A stretch of 64,000 nucleotides of DNA from positions 3,628,570 through 3,692,569 of the forward strand of contig OX387602.1 of assembly GCA_947568835.1 (NCBI GenBank), given 5' to 3'. This DNA is from Protonemura montana (lineage: Eukaryota > Arthropoda > Insecta > Plecoptera > Nemouridae). Made by a program: the position numbers and the translations under genes. Each line of letters opens with the position of its first letter. The stretch's first letter is position 1. Under the pieces are notes generated by a model that ran no database searches, was not told the origin of the DNA, and saw nothing but the letters and a program-made list of their open reading frames with translations. Below are positions 11,265 to 24,035 of this stretch, in pieces.

Positions 11265-13299
11265 TCACGATAAAGAGACTCAGGAGTTGCGAGGAGATGC
11301 GTTTGTACTAAAAGGGTTCATAGGATTGCGAATTAAGAGTCGGAAAAGAGGAAGCTTAGAGCGTACTCGTGATGGAATTAAAACTAGGCATGATGAATAT
11401 AAGAATAATAAGATTACGGGTCTTTGGCAGCGGCGTCCCCGCAGGCCATGCTCTTAAGTATTAAAATTGTGGGGTTCGCGATGGTAACACGGGGCGAGGT
11501 GGCAGGTCGGAAGGTCGGCGTTGTTGAGCGATGAGCGTCAAGTGGGATTGACGAAATTTTGGAATACCGCTGGAGTGGGGATGAGTATTTCTGTGGTCAA
11601 TAGGCTCAGCATGTTGATTTTATGCATGGAACGGTATCAACTAACCTTGTCTTTATATTAAAATCCTGGATCCAGCCCACACTATAAGACAGAAACCTCG
11701 ATTTATATTGAACTCATTATACGATGTGTATCTTAAATTTATCAAGGAATAGAAATAATTATATTTTGTAAAAGAGTATCTAGCATTACAACTCTAAAAA
11801 TCATAGATGATTGTGTTTATTTAAGAATATATTGAAGTTATTATAAAATATCTAGTCTTATTATTAAAAAGCCGCGATTCACTTTGTAAAGATGTTTTTA
11901 TAGAAGAGATGGTATTTTCCCTTCGACTGCTTGGAATAATATTAGTTGTAGAAGGAAGGCTATGTTAATTATCATTTCCTTACAGCGTGGTCGGTGCAAT
12001 GTTAAGCTAGTCCAAAACCTTGCAAGGAAATTCCGGATTCAATGATTTGTTAACGCTAAATTTAATTTGAGATCACACAGATTCAATTATCGGCTACAAA
12101 TAACTAAACAATCAGCACAAAATGTAGCAATTTGACAATGTAATGAATGTAATTTAATGAATTTATTTTCTACATATACACAGAATGAAATTTTATTTTA
12201 AAACTTTTCAATTGTAATTACCCGCGCCTTTTACTTTCGTTGAGCGTGCATTTAAATGTAGCACTTCAGCACAGTTAGCAGAGAAAAGAAATTTAAAAGC
12301 ATAATCGAAATATTTGTACGACTTCATCTCATTGAATAATCAGAATTTATTTTCGCCGCGTATTGTACATCCAACACCTATAACCTGCGAGAGCCAGCGA
12401 GAAGAGTAACGTTATGAGAATGAACTGCACCGCAAGCAAGCTGTATAATAATAACACACTAGAAGATTCTTGTTCTAATCAAGACACATGATTATATAGA
12501 CCCCTTATACCAGAACAGCGTGAAATTACAAGAGATTCCGGCACAAGCGCCGAGAATATAGTTAGGCAAATGGAGGGGCACGTACTATTTTGCTGCTTGC
12601 TTTGCTCTCCGTTATAGCGCCACGCCGGGTCTTACTTAGCTCTACAGCCTATTATCACGGCTGACTCCAACTGCAAGACCGCCAAAGCAAAAGATTTGTT
12701 TTGTCAAGTTTAAAATGTCCGTTTAAATTTAGACGTCTGATCTACTTTTTTCTTTCCAAGTGTCCCAAATAAAATGTACGGTGACGTTCGTATTTTATTG
12801 GAACTTGGACTCCGTCAAAGCGATCAATTGAATTATTAGTATCTTGGTGAAAACTTTTAAGCGGGCTGTCAGGTCTCAGGTTCTGACCGTGAAAGTTGAA
12901 CCAACCTACATAGCCTCGCTTAAAAAGTAAGCACTTATTGTTTCCCAACAAGCCGTCGCGCCTTTATTAGCATCAGGCCCGAATCAGAGTCTCGTTGCTC
13001 AAGCTTTACGATGCCATTCCATAGTCCGGGAATGCCATTCCGTTCCGGCATTTAGAAATTTTATAGCAGTGCGATGCGACAAAGTAGCACGATTGCAGCC
13101 CTCACTCACTCATACCTCCGCCAAGAGCCACGTGCGGGAAAGAGCCAGAGTAGGTATTATTCAAAACGCATCAGCTCAAAATCCCTGACACCTCGCTTGT
13201 TTGATATCCATTCCCTTCCCCCCCACCACCCACACGAAACTCTCTTCAACCCTTTACGAAACCGCAGCTTGCTAACTCGACTTCCATCCACCTTGTGCT

Positions 13300-13336
13300 G
13301 GCGTCGGCGTCGGCGTCGGCGTCGCCGTGTCGACGG
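13300..13336. repeat. (GGCGTC)n repeat
   Basis: Four perfect GGCGTC hexamers followed by GCCGTGTCGACGG. It lies just upstream of the coding-like ORF at 13443. Confidence 0.8.
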
Positions 13337-13442
13337 TGGCTGCAGATCGACGTCAAGTAGTTATACTTTCCGTCTCTCTTCTACCTTTCAATGTACGAAC
13401 CGCCCGGCGGTGTGTAAGAGTGCGTGCAGGCAACGTGTAGGT

Positions 13443-13574
13443 ATGTCGGTACCGTTCGCTGGCTCGGTGGCGGCGTCGAAGGCGGAGGAAAAGTTGGAGG
13501 CAGTAGCTGCACAGCTGACGGCTATGCAAATGCTGCTATCCGACCCATCATCTAGCTCCTGGGGGTTAGGGTGA
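13443..13574 (+). CDS. Coding-like 43-codon ORF, unrecognised
   Basis: An ATG at 13443 opens a 43-residue frame containing SKAEEKLEAVAAQLTAMQML, an amphipathic helix with coiled-coil-like spacing, and ends in SDPSSSSWGLG before a stop. Composition is GC-rich and more protein-like than nearby random frames. A possible donor GTGACA lies at its end. It could be a first coding exon, a small ORF in a transcript leader, or chance. It lies just after a GGCGTC island. I do not recognise the family. Confidence 0.2.
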   Translation: MSVPFAGSVAASKAEEKLEAVAAQLTAMQMLLSDPSSSSWGLG

Positions 13575-16500
13575 CAAAGATGGCCTCATTCAGACCTCTT
13601 CCTCTTATTTTGCATGTGACATAATGGAAATACAATGGGGCTGTTGGGTGTGTGAATGTGTGTGTCTGTGTGAGTGCAAAGGAGAGGTCGCGCGAGTTGC
13701 ACGGTATGTTCCGCCATGGAGATTTTGCGAGGAAAGGAAATTTTAAGTTTTTAGCAAGCTGTGCACTGGGTGTATTGCAAAATAAGCTTGCGAAATACAT
13801 ATTTAAGTTTTCTGAATATGTCATAATATATGCAAACAAGAGAAACGATGGGGGCCACTTAAACTTTAAAAACGAACATCCAGGGGTGCCTCTTCCAGCA
13901 AAACGTGAAACGTCTCAGATGGCGACCACCCCTTGATATCGTCATCCATTTCGCGAGGCCTGCCCTGTGATTCTTTAGGCTTCAGTCATTTACATTTTGA
14001 TTCTCCTCTAAGTTGCTTTCCTTGATTCCACCGCGCCACGTTCCTTGAGCGCAATCCGCTGTCGGTTCTAATCCATTGCCAGCTCTCCCTTCCCAGAATG
14101 CCCTATAGGCACCGAAAGGGAGATTCCTCTTTTCTAGCGATTAAAACTTCATTATATCACTAGCAAAGACATTCAGCTTTGCCATGCGCCACCGCTAACG
14201 AAGAAATTCTCCTCAGATCTGAGGTGTTTTTTGTCTCGCGCGACGATTTCTTTTCCTCTTCGTCGGCCGGTGACTTTCCTCCCCATCGTATTTAAAAGTC
14301 TGGCATAATCGGATGCCGCAGCGGCGACGAAGACGACGAAGAAGGAGAGCTTTATAATAGTTGGTAAGCGACACGGTTTACTTGTATTTTAATTCATCTT
14401 AGAAACGGACGCGCGAACGAGAGAATGGGGAGGAATTCTTGCAAGGAAACTGCCACGGAATAAAATGCTTTGTGCTATAATGCTCTGACTTGGGACATTC
14501 ATGGGATCTTCTTGGACAATAACCACAAGTTGTTAAGTCTCTATCAAACAGAAGAAGCATCATGTCTTATTTGCCCGGTGAGGGTGGGTAGCATGGTGAA
14601 AAGAGGAGTGGGTGGGGTTGGAGGGGGGAGGGGGGGGGGGGGTGTTACAAAAACAAGGCGTAAAGAAGTGAATCGTCTTCATCGCCTTGTGATTTATGTT
14701 CGCAATTCTCCGCACTCCGGCAAGCTCCTCTCGTCGCCGACGTCGTCTTACTCGTCTAGTCAAATATTGGCTCACGTTTTAACGCAGGGAGTCCCAGGAC
14801 GCGCGCCGAAGCCAATGAATCTGCACTCGTCGCGGCGCTCCTTTACAAATCCGAGAAATGTGTGTGCACACCTTTTTAATAAGATTTTCTCGCGTCGCGG
14901 ATAACGCGTAATTCTCAAACAGAAGAATCTCTTCACGTGTTTGTCGCAATGGATTTCAGTTTGGAATCCATCTCTGTCGTCGCAAGTGTCCGTGAAATGT
15001 CATTGGATGCGTTAACGCCTCGACGGACAGTGTTGACTCTTGTCCTGCACGCTGACCTCGAAGCCAAAGGCACTGGTCTGCTTCATAATGATCGATGACC
15101 TGGCCATTACGTCGCACTCGACCAAGAGTCAAACATTCATCCGCCGTAGCCGACCCTCCTCTTCGCTTCACCCCTTTTCCCTCGCCGTGCTTCTCATATT
15201 GGCAAAGCTTCTCAAGGCCCGTGACAGGCTACCTCAAGCCAAATTTTAAACACAAATTATTCATTACATTGGAAATTCAGTTTTTCCCCTTTCCACGCCA
15301 CCGTCCGAATGTCTGACAAGCGCAGGCCTAAATTACTGTTTGGCTTGGGAAACAAATAACATAAAGCTTGAAGGGGAATTTTTTCCCGTCTAAGGTTAGT
15401 ATGGTTTTTGGCTAACATTAGTAGGAAATTTTGTAAAAAAGCCAAACGTCGTTTTCCCGACAGAAGCTTAATTAGTAAACCGTTTGAAAGTTGCTTTAAA
15501 TCACGAGAGTCGCCGGGGAAGTAGGAGCAAGTTAGTAGCAATAACAGTAAAGCATTCAATGAATCAAATCCATTTATGCAGTAGTACTTTCATCCTTTGA
15601 GACGACGCTCACCCCTTTTATACCGAGATGTATCTGAGGCCGCAGCCGCGTGGCGGCATCCTCCTATACCGGAAAGCATAAATAAAGGGTCAGAGAAATG
15701 GCTAAAGTTATTAGTCAACTTTCAGCTCGGTGATAATTTCTTTTGCTCGGCAACGATGCGGATATTTATAGTAACAGCAAGTAGTTCGCCGTTCATTCAT
15801 GACCTATCTGGATGATTTGAATTTCTTGTGAAGATGTTCAGTCAGTACGGGCAACCAAGTGAATATAAAATGTCGTCCAGTTTGAGAGCAAAGAGCTTAA
15901 TGATATCTCCCTTCCTTAGCTCATCTGCTAACTCCTAAACAAGTCAAGCTGTCTGCAACGCGGCAAACACGCCGGCCCCATTCGCACTGCCATTTTGAAG
16001 AGAAAAAAAACACGACGAGAGACGTCTTATAATTAGCATAACGAGTCTAATTAAAATACGTATTAAAGGGCTGCACTCTTTGAGATCGCGCGGCTGTATC
16101 GCGAACAAGAGAAGAGCGTGCTACTCTATTTCGTCTGGTCGGGAGATCCCACGAGTAGCCGGGGCGGCTCACATTTTACTGACACTTGCAAATCTAATTA
16201 GTTTAAGCAAGTCCTCTTAGACTCTTCCTCTTGACGTTGAATATTTCGCCCATAACTTCTTATGTGCACTCTGGAAAAGAAACTCTTGTACGTATTTTTA
16301 TTTTCTAAAAAAAAAAAAAAGGAAATAACAGGCGAGTTGAGGAACGCGAATTAGGGTGGGTAGGGTTAAGTGGTTCTTAACCTGATCCTGTAATATAGCC
16401 CACTTAGGAGCTTCATTAAGCTTCTTTTAATTACCGCATTGCTAACTATACTTTAATATGGCAACAATCTTTCCTATCATAGTTAAGACGGAATATAATG

Positions 16501-18518
16501 GAAATTGTAGCTTTCAGTGCAATCATAATTTCGAGATAAATTGACGAACGTGCGCGAAATTTTGCTCCTCTGAGAATTAGTGACAGAGAAAGTAAATTAT
16601 TCATTATCTCCGTCTTTCTAATCTATATCTTTCTCTTTTCTACGTGTTGACACTTAATTTCCGTGATTTCCCGCAGTATCCGTGCGGTGCGCGTCTCGCA
16701 TTCAACTGATATTTTCCCGAAACCTTCTTCTCCGTTCTCGGCGACGAGCGGCTGGGAATAAGAGGGAGCCAGAACTTAGAATAATGGCTGCTGCAAGCAT
16801 TATATTCCGCGGCACTTATTATCATCGTCGCTGGTGTATCACTAACAGACTGGAAGAGCACCACCACTCTTCCATGTTACTTCCCATCTTGAGAGTATTC
16901 CAGAAGTTATCTGGCAATCTTGCATATTACCACCGATCCGCGGTCGCCATTATCGGAGCGATACCGCTCTAGGCTAGTTTCTTTAAATAACGCCCCTGGA
17001 TACTGAGACGCCGGTGAAATGACGTACACACCTATCGACTTACAAAGTCAGGAGCGGCGGGTATTTTATTTGAATTTCCTTCAGCGCCCAATAGTTCACC
17101 GCAATCTCAACGCGTTCGGCAATCGCGAAAGCTTGGCGTTCAAGTGAGTGAAGATTGGAGTAAGATTTCCACGACGCCGGCTTCCAGTACTTTGGTATAT
17201 CGGGCTATTTCGCCGAGTGTTGACGCAGCCAGCTGGCAGCGAGCCGCGACCGGCCCGAGTCTCGGGCCCAGCTTGGGGGCGCAGGGAGATGCCAGTGCCG
17301 TATATTCTTTACAGCGAACGACGCGGCCCCTTGCCATCTCATAGATTCAAAATATTAATTAACGTTATTAACACCCTTCTTGCTCTTTCCAAGAGGAAAA
17401 AAGCCATTATCATAAATCATCGTTTTCCAATAACGCTGCCAGGGGATCTTTCTATACTTTTTTTTTGTATTATTCAGCCTCATACTAAATACGACCTATT
17501 TTCCTCCTTTGAATAAATTTTAAATATCCGTTAATCTACGTTTTTCTTTTATAATATCAGCAGCACCTTCAGGAAGTGAACTCTGATTTACAAGGGATCT
17601 TTATTAAAATCTTTTCAGTCAACTGAATCGACAAATGGAAATTGGTGCGTAAATCACGCGTGCATGGAGACGGCAGTGAGTGGGTGCAGTGCGTGCGGTA
17701 AGAGCAAGCAATGTCACGCCGGTGCCGGCTGCAACTGGCGTGGTCTTGTTTGCAGTTTGTTGGTTGTTGGTTGAAGTTGGTTGGACGTGCAGCCACGGGG
17801 GCGGGCGGAGGCGGCAGCCTCGGGTCGCTCGCCCGAACGGCGTGCCTCTTTTAGCAATTTGTCCGAGTTTGACCGGACACATTCGCGAGCCATCCACTTA
17901 ACGAGAACACTGAACTAGGTTAAAACTAAAACACGTCTAGTATTTAAGACTTTTGTCTTGAAGGTGCATGGCAGGGGTGGGCCAGCTCCACTAGAAGTTT
18001 GTGTGTATGTTGAAAGTGGAGAAACAAACAAGGCTGTGGGGTTGTGCGAGATCAGATTCAGTAAGACGACTCCATAGAGAGCGATATAGAGACTAGCTAG
18101 GGCGAAGATCTAGATGAGGAAGACCAACACAGCTAGCTAATTAGTTGATTTGTAGTGGCTCAAGGGGTCTATAGCATGGAATACACTCCTCCATTGCTCG
18201 CCCCCCTACCCTCCTATCTCACCCCGCTTTCCACAGCCCGCTAATGCAATCTAAATTTTTCATTCGTCCTCTCGATCTCTCCCGGGGAAACAGAGGGTGG
18301 CAGTCAGGAGTCAGGACTCGAGACGAGGACAGAAAGCCGCGTTTGCTCGCTGATTGCTGACTGATTCTCTCTGCTCCATGGCCATCAGCACTTGACATCG
18401 TGATCTAAATCTCAGGCGGTGCGGGCTTGCATGCTACCAGCCGACCCATTGTGTTCGCAGCGGACTCTGCTGCATACGGAGATAATATCATATCTGATGG
18501 GAGAGAATCTTAGTGCGG
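13575..18518. other. No proven gene
   Basis: Contains the G-rich tract at 14609, a run of about 13 A near 16308 and GC-rich patches at 17140-17340 and 17680-17890. A hairpin GGTTAAG/CTTAACC lies at about 16365-16383. Frames are short and mutually overlapping. Confidence 0.5.
14609..14643. repeat. G-rich tract
   Basis: GGGTGGGG and GAGGGGGGAG lead into a run of 13 G at 14630-14642. Confidence 0.85.
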
Positions 18519-18797
18519 TTTATTTGTACGAGCCGGCAGCTGGGCCAAGGACTGAGATATGCATCCAGCGCCGAGGCCGCGCACAAACCTCGCGAGTTAT
18601 TCATCTCCGATACGCAGAGCTCGCCCATCGAGGAGCTACTGCCTGGCGCTAGCCTAAGCGCTAAGCACGTCGAGTCGGGCGGGGGTAGACGCACAGTAAT
18701 TGAATTCAATACTCCGCCGTCCGTTACTAGCATACTCGCCCCATGCAACGACCGTGCCTTTCTGGCCCCTTGCGGTTCCTATTTCAGCTTCCTATAA
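18519..18797 (+). CDS. Coding-like ORF, unrecognised
   Basis: A frame open over about 93 codons to a TAA at 18795-18797 includes KPRELFISDTQSSPIEELLP followed by GASLSAKHVESGGGRRTVIE. It has balanced amino acid use, few rare residues and GC-rich third positions, unlike typical intronic chance ORFs here. No signal peptide, finger or other domain is visible. It may be an exon (an AG lies upstream at the end of GAGCCGGCAG), a degenerate mobile-element fragment, or a conserved non-coding block that happens to stay open. Confidence 0.2.
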   Translation, partial: FICTSRQLGQGLRYASSAEAAHKPRELFISDTQSSPIEELLPGASLSAKHVESGGGRRTVIEFNTPPSVTSILAPCNDRAFLAPCGSYFSFL

Positions 18798-19333
18798 CGT
18801 GTACGAATATGTGGTTATAAATTGTAAAACATAATTTTGCGCTATCACAACATTATTGTTCTATTCTGGAGGTATATTGTTCCATTCCGATAATCAAAAT
18901 ACCGCTCGTGGAAGCGGAATACCGAGAGGCAATTGCAGTTTTTCAATCATAAAACTCGTAGCGTCTGCTCGAGCGAACTGCAACGTATGTTTCCTCGACT
19001 TGGCGCCTATCAGCGAGCGCCACGTCCGCGTGTGTCGTGCCGCCGCGTGCGTAATTGACTTTATACCAAGTCAAGAATGTTAATTAACTGAATAAACGAA
19101 AGCACGCACGGTACACGCAAGCGCACGCCGTACGGCAAGCGGCAGCTCAGCCTCAGAACGGCGTCTATCACACGTCTTTACCTCTTCGTCGGCGAGTGCC
19201 ACCTTGCCCCGTGTGTATGAGAATGTGTGGGAGCAGCACATCGCGTCTACAACGAGCCAGCGGTTTCACATTATGTGTTTTCATAAATCAGATAACATTT
19301 TGCCGGTGTGCGTCGCATCGTGCGTATAATTCT

Positions 19334-19374
19334 GCGGCGTCGCGGCGTCGGCGACGCGCCTTGACGCACGACGC
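19334..19374. repeat. GGCGTC/GACGC island
   Basis: GGCGTCGCGGCGTCGGCGAC followed by GCGCC and further GACGC words. It is short and sharply bounded. Confidence 0.65.
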
Positions 19375-20666
19375 TCTACGAAACTCATATTGGCCATTTT
19401 CTGCTCCCCTGACACAGATTAAGTCGGCTTCCTTGTTAAATATTCATGCGGTGGGAAGGAGAGATAAAAAATAAAAAGCAACACAAGCAGGAGGAGTAGC
19501 TCAAGAAAAGCAAGCGCTTCTTGCATGTTTGCTTCTGGAGGCACGTAAACACTTGAGTACCGGATGGAAGGGGTGAGAAGATAAGCATTCTTGATATCAA
19601 AACAGAGATGGAAATGCTACAAAATGATATACTTATCATAATCTCGGATAGGATTAGAGGAAGGGATGACTACTGTACTATAAAATATATAATGTGCTTG
19701 ATTTAATTAAATTAAACGATTCGCTTCGGCTGACTTTCGTTTTTTTTTTCTCTTTTGTTGAAAGAGAATAAAGAAAATGTTGGCTATAATATTATGATCC
19801 CCCTCCGCCACCTGTAGCGTTTTATTACTTTCCTTTGAACGCCACCATTTCAATTCCTTGCGATTTTGCACGACCTCTTTGTTTTACAAACGCATGCTCT
19901 AAATCACGAGGGCTGTATCTTGATTTTATACATCATGGAAAACCTAGAATATTTTTCCAGTGCACTTCATATGAACGAGGAAATGAATCCTAACATAAAG
20001 AAACTAATTGGTCAGTTTTTCTACGCTTTTCACTTTTGCGCTGGTAGATTGTAGCGTAAAACTATGGAATCTGTCGCGTTCTCTGTCGCCCACCGATTTA
20101 AATATCCCAAATATTAAATATCTTGAATGCGAGATAACACCGCAATACCACGGTTTACACACGGAGGCTTCGTTAGTGCAAGCGAGATGGGAACAGCCGC
20201 ATATCACAGATGGAAAATACCCTATTTAAATGCAAATTCTGTATTTGTCACCACTACAAGCTCTTACCACCGCGCAGCCTAACTGCAAAAGTTCGATCTT
20301 TTTCCTTAAGTTTTACATATTTCCCTGTAGACATGCCGAGCGAACGGGGATGGGATAAGGGGGGGTGTGCATATAGGTTATATAACCACGGATATTTACC
20401 AACGAGAAGGCATTCGGCTCCCAAAGGATAGCCATCACCCTTCGTCTTGAGCAGGTGTGCCTACCGATATGTCCACAAGACTAATTACGCGATATTTTTC
20501 AAGACTTCCTATCTCATCCCTTGGCTTAAAGACGCGCGGTCTTACGCGGCCACGCCATGCTCCTCGGGATCTTATAATGTTATGGCTCCCCTAACAGTCT
20601 AGACTTTAGCATAAACGTACATAAAACTGTCGTGTGTTTTAGTATGGCTGTGAAATTCTCTGCGGA

Positions 20667-20695
20667 GACGGCAAGCGTCGCGACGGCAAGCGTCG
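20667..20695. repeat. 15-bp perfect tandem duplication
   Basis: GACGGCAAGCGTCG occurs at 20667-20680 and again at 20682-20695, separated by one C. Each copy contains GACG...CGTC, a short inverted repeat. Confidence 0.8.
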
Positions 20696-23600
20696 ACATA
20701 GCATACGTCTTATAAATCATTCCGGTCATGTGGGATTGAGTGTCAACGAGTTCCCCGAGTCTCGGTTGCCAATGCGCACCCGAGACGCATGTCAATTGGA
20801 GTTTTCTGTCACCGAAAAATAGAAAAATTTACCGGGTGATCGACTCACTTATGCGGAGAGCAGCCCTATGTGGATTATGTTTTGTGCATGTTACCAAGGT
20901 TCAAGCGAGGAGCGCCACACAATAAACGAGAAACCCGTCAAAAGGAATATAAATAGTGTACATTTGGGCGAGTTGTATGCAGCTGAAAAAAGAAATATCT
21001 TCTCTTGGCTGTAATCGTTCAGATCGCAATAAATCGGAATGGACAGACACCCCCGATCATGGGGCAAATAGTAAATTCTTCACAGCGTAACTCTCAATGA
21101 ATATTATCCCCCCCGCACGAAATTTATGTTTAAAGATTTCTGAAACTTTGCAATTTATTCGAAATTTGATTTTCCACTTTAATTCGATACGTCAATCGCG
21201 ACAGGGACACGTGATATATGCCACGTGTGTTTTGCACGGGCCTGCTCGTTGGCAGCCGAAGACTTATGGCGGACTATTGTAGATTGTGTGTTTTGACACG
21301 ACACGAGAGATGAATGGCCGCACTTTTCTTTATTTGTGGACTCGAGTTTGTGTTCGGGGTTTCAGTAAATCAGAGCCCGTAACTTAATAGCAAGTCACTT
21401 CTCAAGACACGATAAACATAGGTCTTTGTGACCACCGCCAGACTTTGCGGTTTCGCACCTCCAGTCGCAATTATACCGGAGCTCGACGCTTCGGCTGCAA
21501 GACGCGAAACTGATTCTCAACTGTATTGAAGGCAAAACCCCGTGTTTTAATATTTGCATTCCACTCTAACTTTAAAGTTTTCAAGTCCATTGTGGCCCAT
21601 TGCGAGCTGGAAGCGTATAATATTTATGTAAGAAGGGGTTGGTTTTTCTTTTCGTCTAAGCTTGAGATGAAAGAAGTCCTCGCTATACTCGTGGAGCTTG
21701 AGGATAATGGGACAAGGTTTATCCCTCTTAGTTCCGCTTTGCCACCACCAGTGCGCGCCCTCTCCTTTCTTTCCTCAGTTTCCTCTCATGTCCTCATTTA
21801 CACATACCTCTCTACCTTTCTCCTTAGTCCTTAAGGGAAGTCATCCTCTAAAATGTTAAACATTCTAGAAAATACGAGTCTTCGCACCTAAGAAATGCAT
21901 GTTCATCAATTGCTATGACAATATTCTTGTTTTCTGATCATTCTCTTATGTAGGAAAATTGCTTTTCTCCTCGTAGATCGATTTCCGCACCTTGCTCGGT
22001 CTTGGCTCATTTCGCTTCGTTCTTTTTACTATGTCTCAATTTAGCTCCCGTTCTCTTTTGGGATTGCCCCGCGATATTATATGGCTGGAATCTCGTGGTT
22101 TCGTACGCTATAGCGTTGTCCCCTGCACCGCGGCGCTCCATACCGATCTTAGCCATTTTCGGCGGATTGGTTTTCTCGACCACCAGCAACGCGTTATATA
22201 GCTCTGGGAGTCCCCGTGCCAGTTAACACGATGTCGCCGTCCCGCGAGGACCCTACCAGCAACGACCACCGAATCAAGGATGCCCGTTCGGGGGTTTACT
22301 TTGTTCTTTAAAAACCTATAGCAGCCATTTTATGACGCTATACAGCCACCGTGGTGGAAAACATGTTTAAAAATTGTGTGAGCTAATGGAAATATTTCCC
22401 GCTTTTGATGCTTGTACAGGATTAAGAAAGTAAAGTGTATGCATGGTTAGTATAATCATCAAAATGAAAAAAAAGAACAAGTGCTCTTCCAACAGATTTT
22501 CTTAGCAGAGCAATTCGATCGGGAGCCCCAAGAAGTAGAGCCTTAAAAATGCATTCGTTGACGCGCTTAACTGTGCTCTTGAATTCCAAAAAGCTACGAA
22601 AAGCCGGTAGAAAAGTGATATCTTTCCAATGACACTCAATATTCACTTTCTTCTTATTGATTCGAAACTGATTGATATTTGGGCCCTCTACGTAACGACC
22701 CCTGCACCTTTACGAGCTTGTGATGCGATCCTGCGTCCCGACCATGTGCAGTCGTCGACGATCGGGGAGCAGATCGGGAACACGCCGACAGAAGGCAAGG
22801 AATTCACAGACAGCGAACGCCATTTGATGTTGTATTCAGATATTTTAACTCTCCCCACGAGAATCGTCAAGTCCGAAATCCACCCTCCGAGAGAAAAAAA
22901 AGGAGAATAAAGATATACCAATAAAATGTAAAGAAAAAAATTGTTTCTCGAAAGGCATTTTATACCATTTTACTTGCAAATTTGCCTGCTAGGATTTCCG
23001 CGGCAGGATCGTCGTGCCAAGCCAGAAGTCATCACCTCTGCATATCTGTATTGTCTCCTCGTTGTTCCGTATCTCGAGGGAGATTTCGTGGCTTCGCCTG
23101 CAGAATGGCGAGCCCTTCCCTGAGAGTGCCTATGTACGCCAAGAATCACAGCAAGATGCGCTCAAGCCCCGAAGACTCGTTCGACGCCTTAAGATGACCC
23201 GCTTATTTAAAGCAGTCGTCGCCTAGTGAACGGCTTCCACCTAATGGCGGATACTTATTATGCCGGACTAAGCACCAGGCCAAGCGGCGCTCTGGAGCGC
23301 GCTGGGAAGCTGAGCGGAGCTGATCTCGCGACTTGTGGAATCGGGCGAGCTAGCCGCCAAGAATGAACGCCACAAGAGGAAGGTGGGGGGGGCGGCGCAA
23401 ATGACAGCGGATGATTGATCGGTGGGCTAATTGGATGATCGATGAGCTTACTTCATCAGACACACTGGGGTGCCTTTGCTCTCTGTACGAGTGCGTCGGG
23501 CCCCACCGGGGGGGCTGAGGTGGCAGCGCGGGGTGGTGGAGGAGCTGCGACGAGATAACTTCCGTCATCGACCCCAGAATAAGCTTATATACTCATAATC

Positions 23601-23948
23601 TTACCCTTTAGCAAAAGCCAAGTACACTTATCTTTAGCCTCTCGAAGTTCGAAAACCTGACGCCCATACCTTATTCTATTCCATACTAAATATAGGTATA
23701 CTCACGTACAACCACGAAGCGAAATTCGCTGTGATTTCTTGAGATTTTTTTTCTGTCCCCCTTTCTCGGCCGGTTTGTTCATCATCAGTATTTCCTTGAG
23801 ACTGGCTTGCGGGGGGCAGTAAGTGGGTTGGAAGGGCATAATGTGACCGTGTCAACCGCAGCCGGGGGCACCGGGAAAAAATTAACAAACGCACGCATGA
23901 CCGTCCAGCTGCCATAAGCAAAAACTGAAAACTTTTCTCACACTTTCT

Positions 23949-24035
23949 TGCTGCTGCTGCTCCTGCTGATGCTGCTGATGCTGAGGCTGATGCTGATGCT
24001 GAGGCTGATGCTGAGGCTGATGCTGAGGCTGAGGC
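23949..24035. repeat. (GCTGAT/GCTGAG)n repeat
   Basis: Interspersed GCTGAT and GCTGAG hexamers after an initial (CTG) run. The long open frames on both strands here (Leu/Met/Arg or Ser/Ile repeats) are products of the repeat, not genes. Confidence 0.85.

Larger units (their letters stand above)
8080..13442. other. Gene-free stretch with G/C runs and GACGCC islands
   Basis: Holds the poly-G and poly-C tracts and two GACGCC islands. An ATG frame at 9776-9964 (62 codons, including KVKGGGKAFGAAGARVVEGT) is somewhat protein-like but unsupported. A hairpin GGCAC/GTGCC lies at about 10791-10806. The rest, especially 11600-12500, is AT-rich and featureless. Confidence 0.5.
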
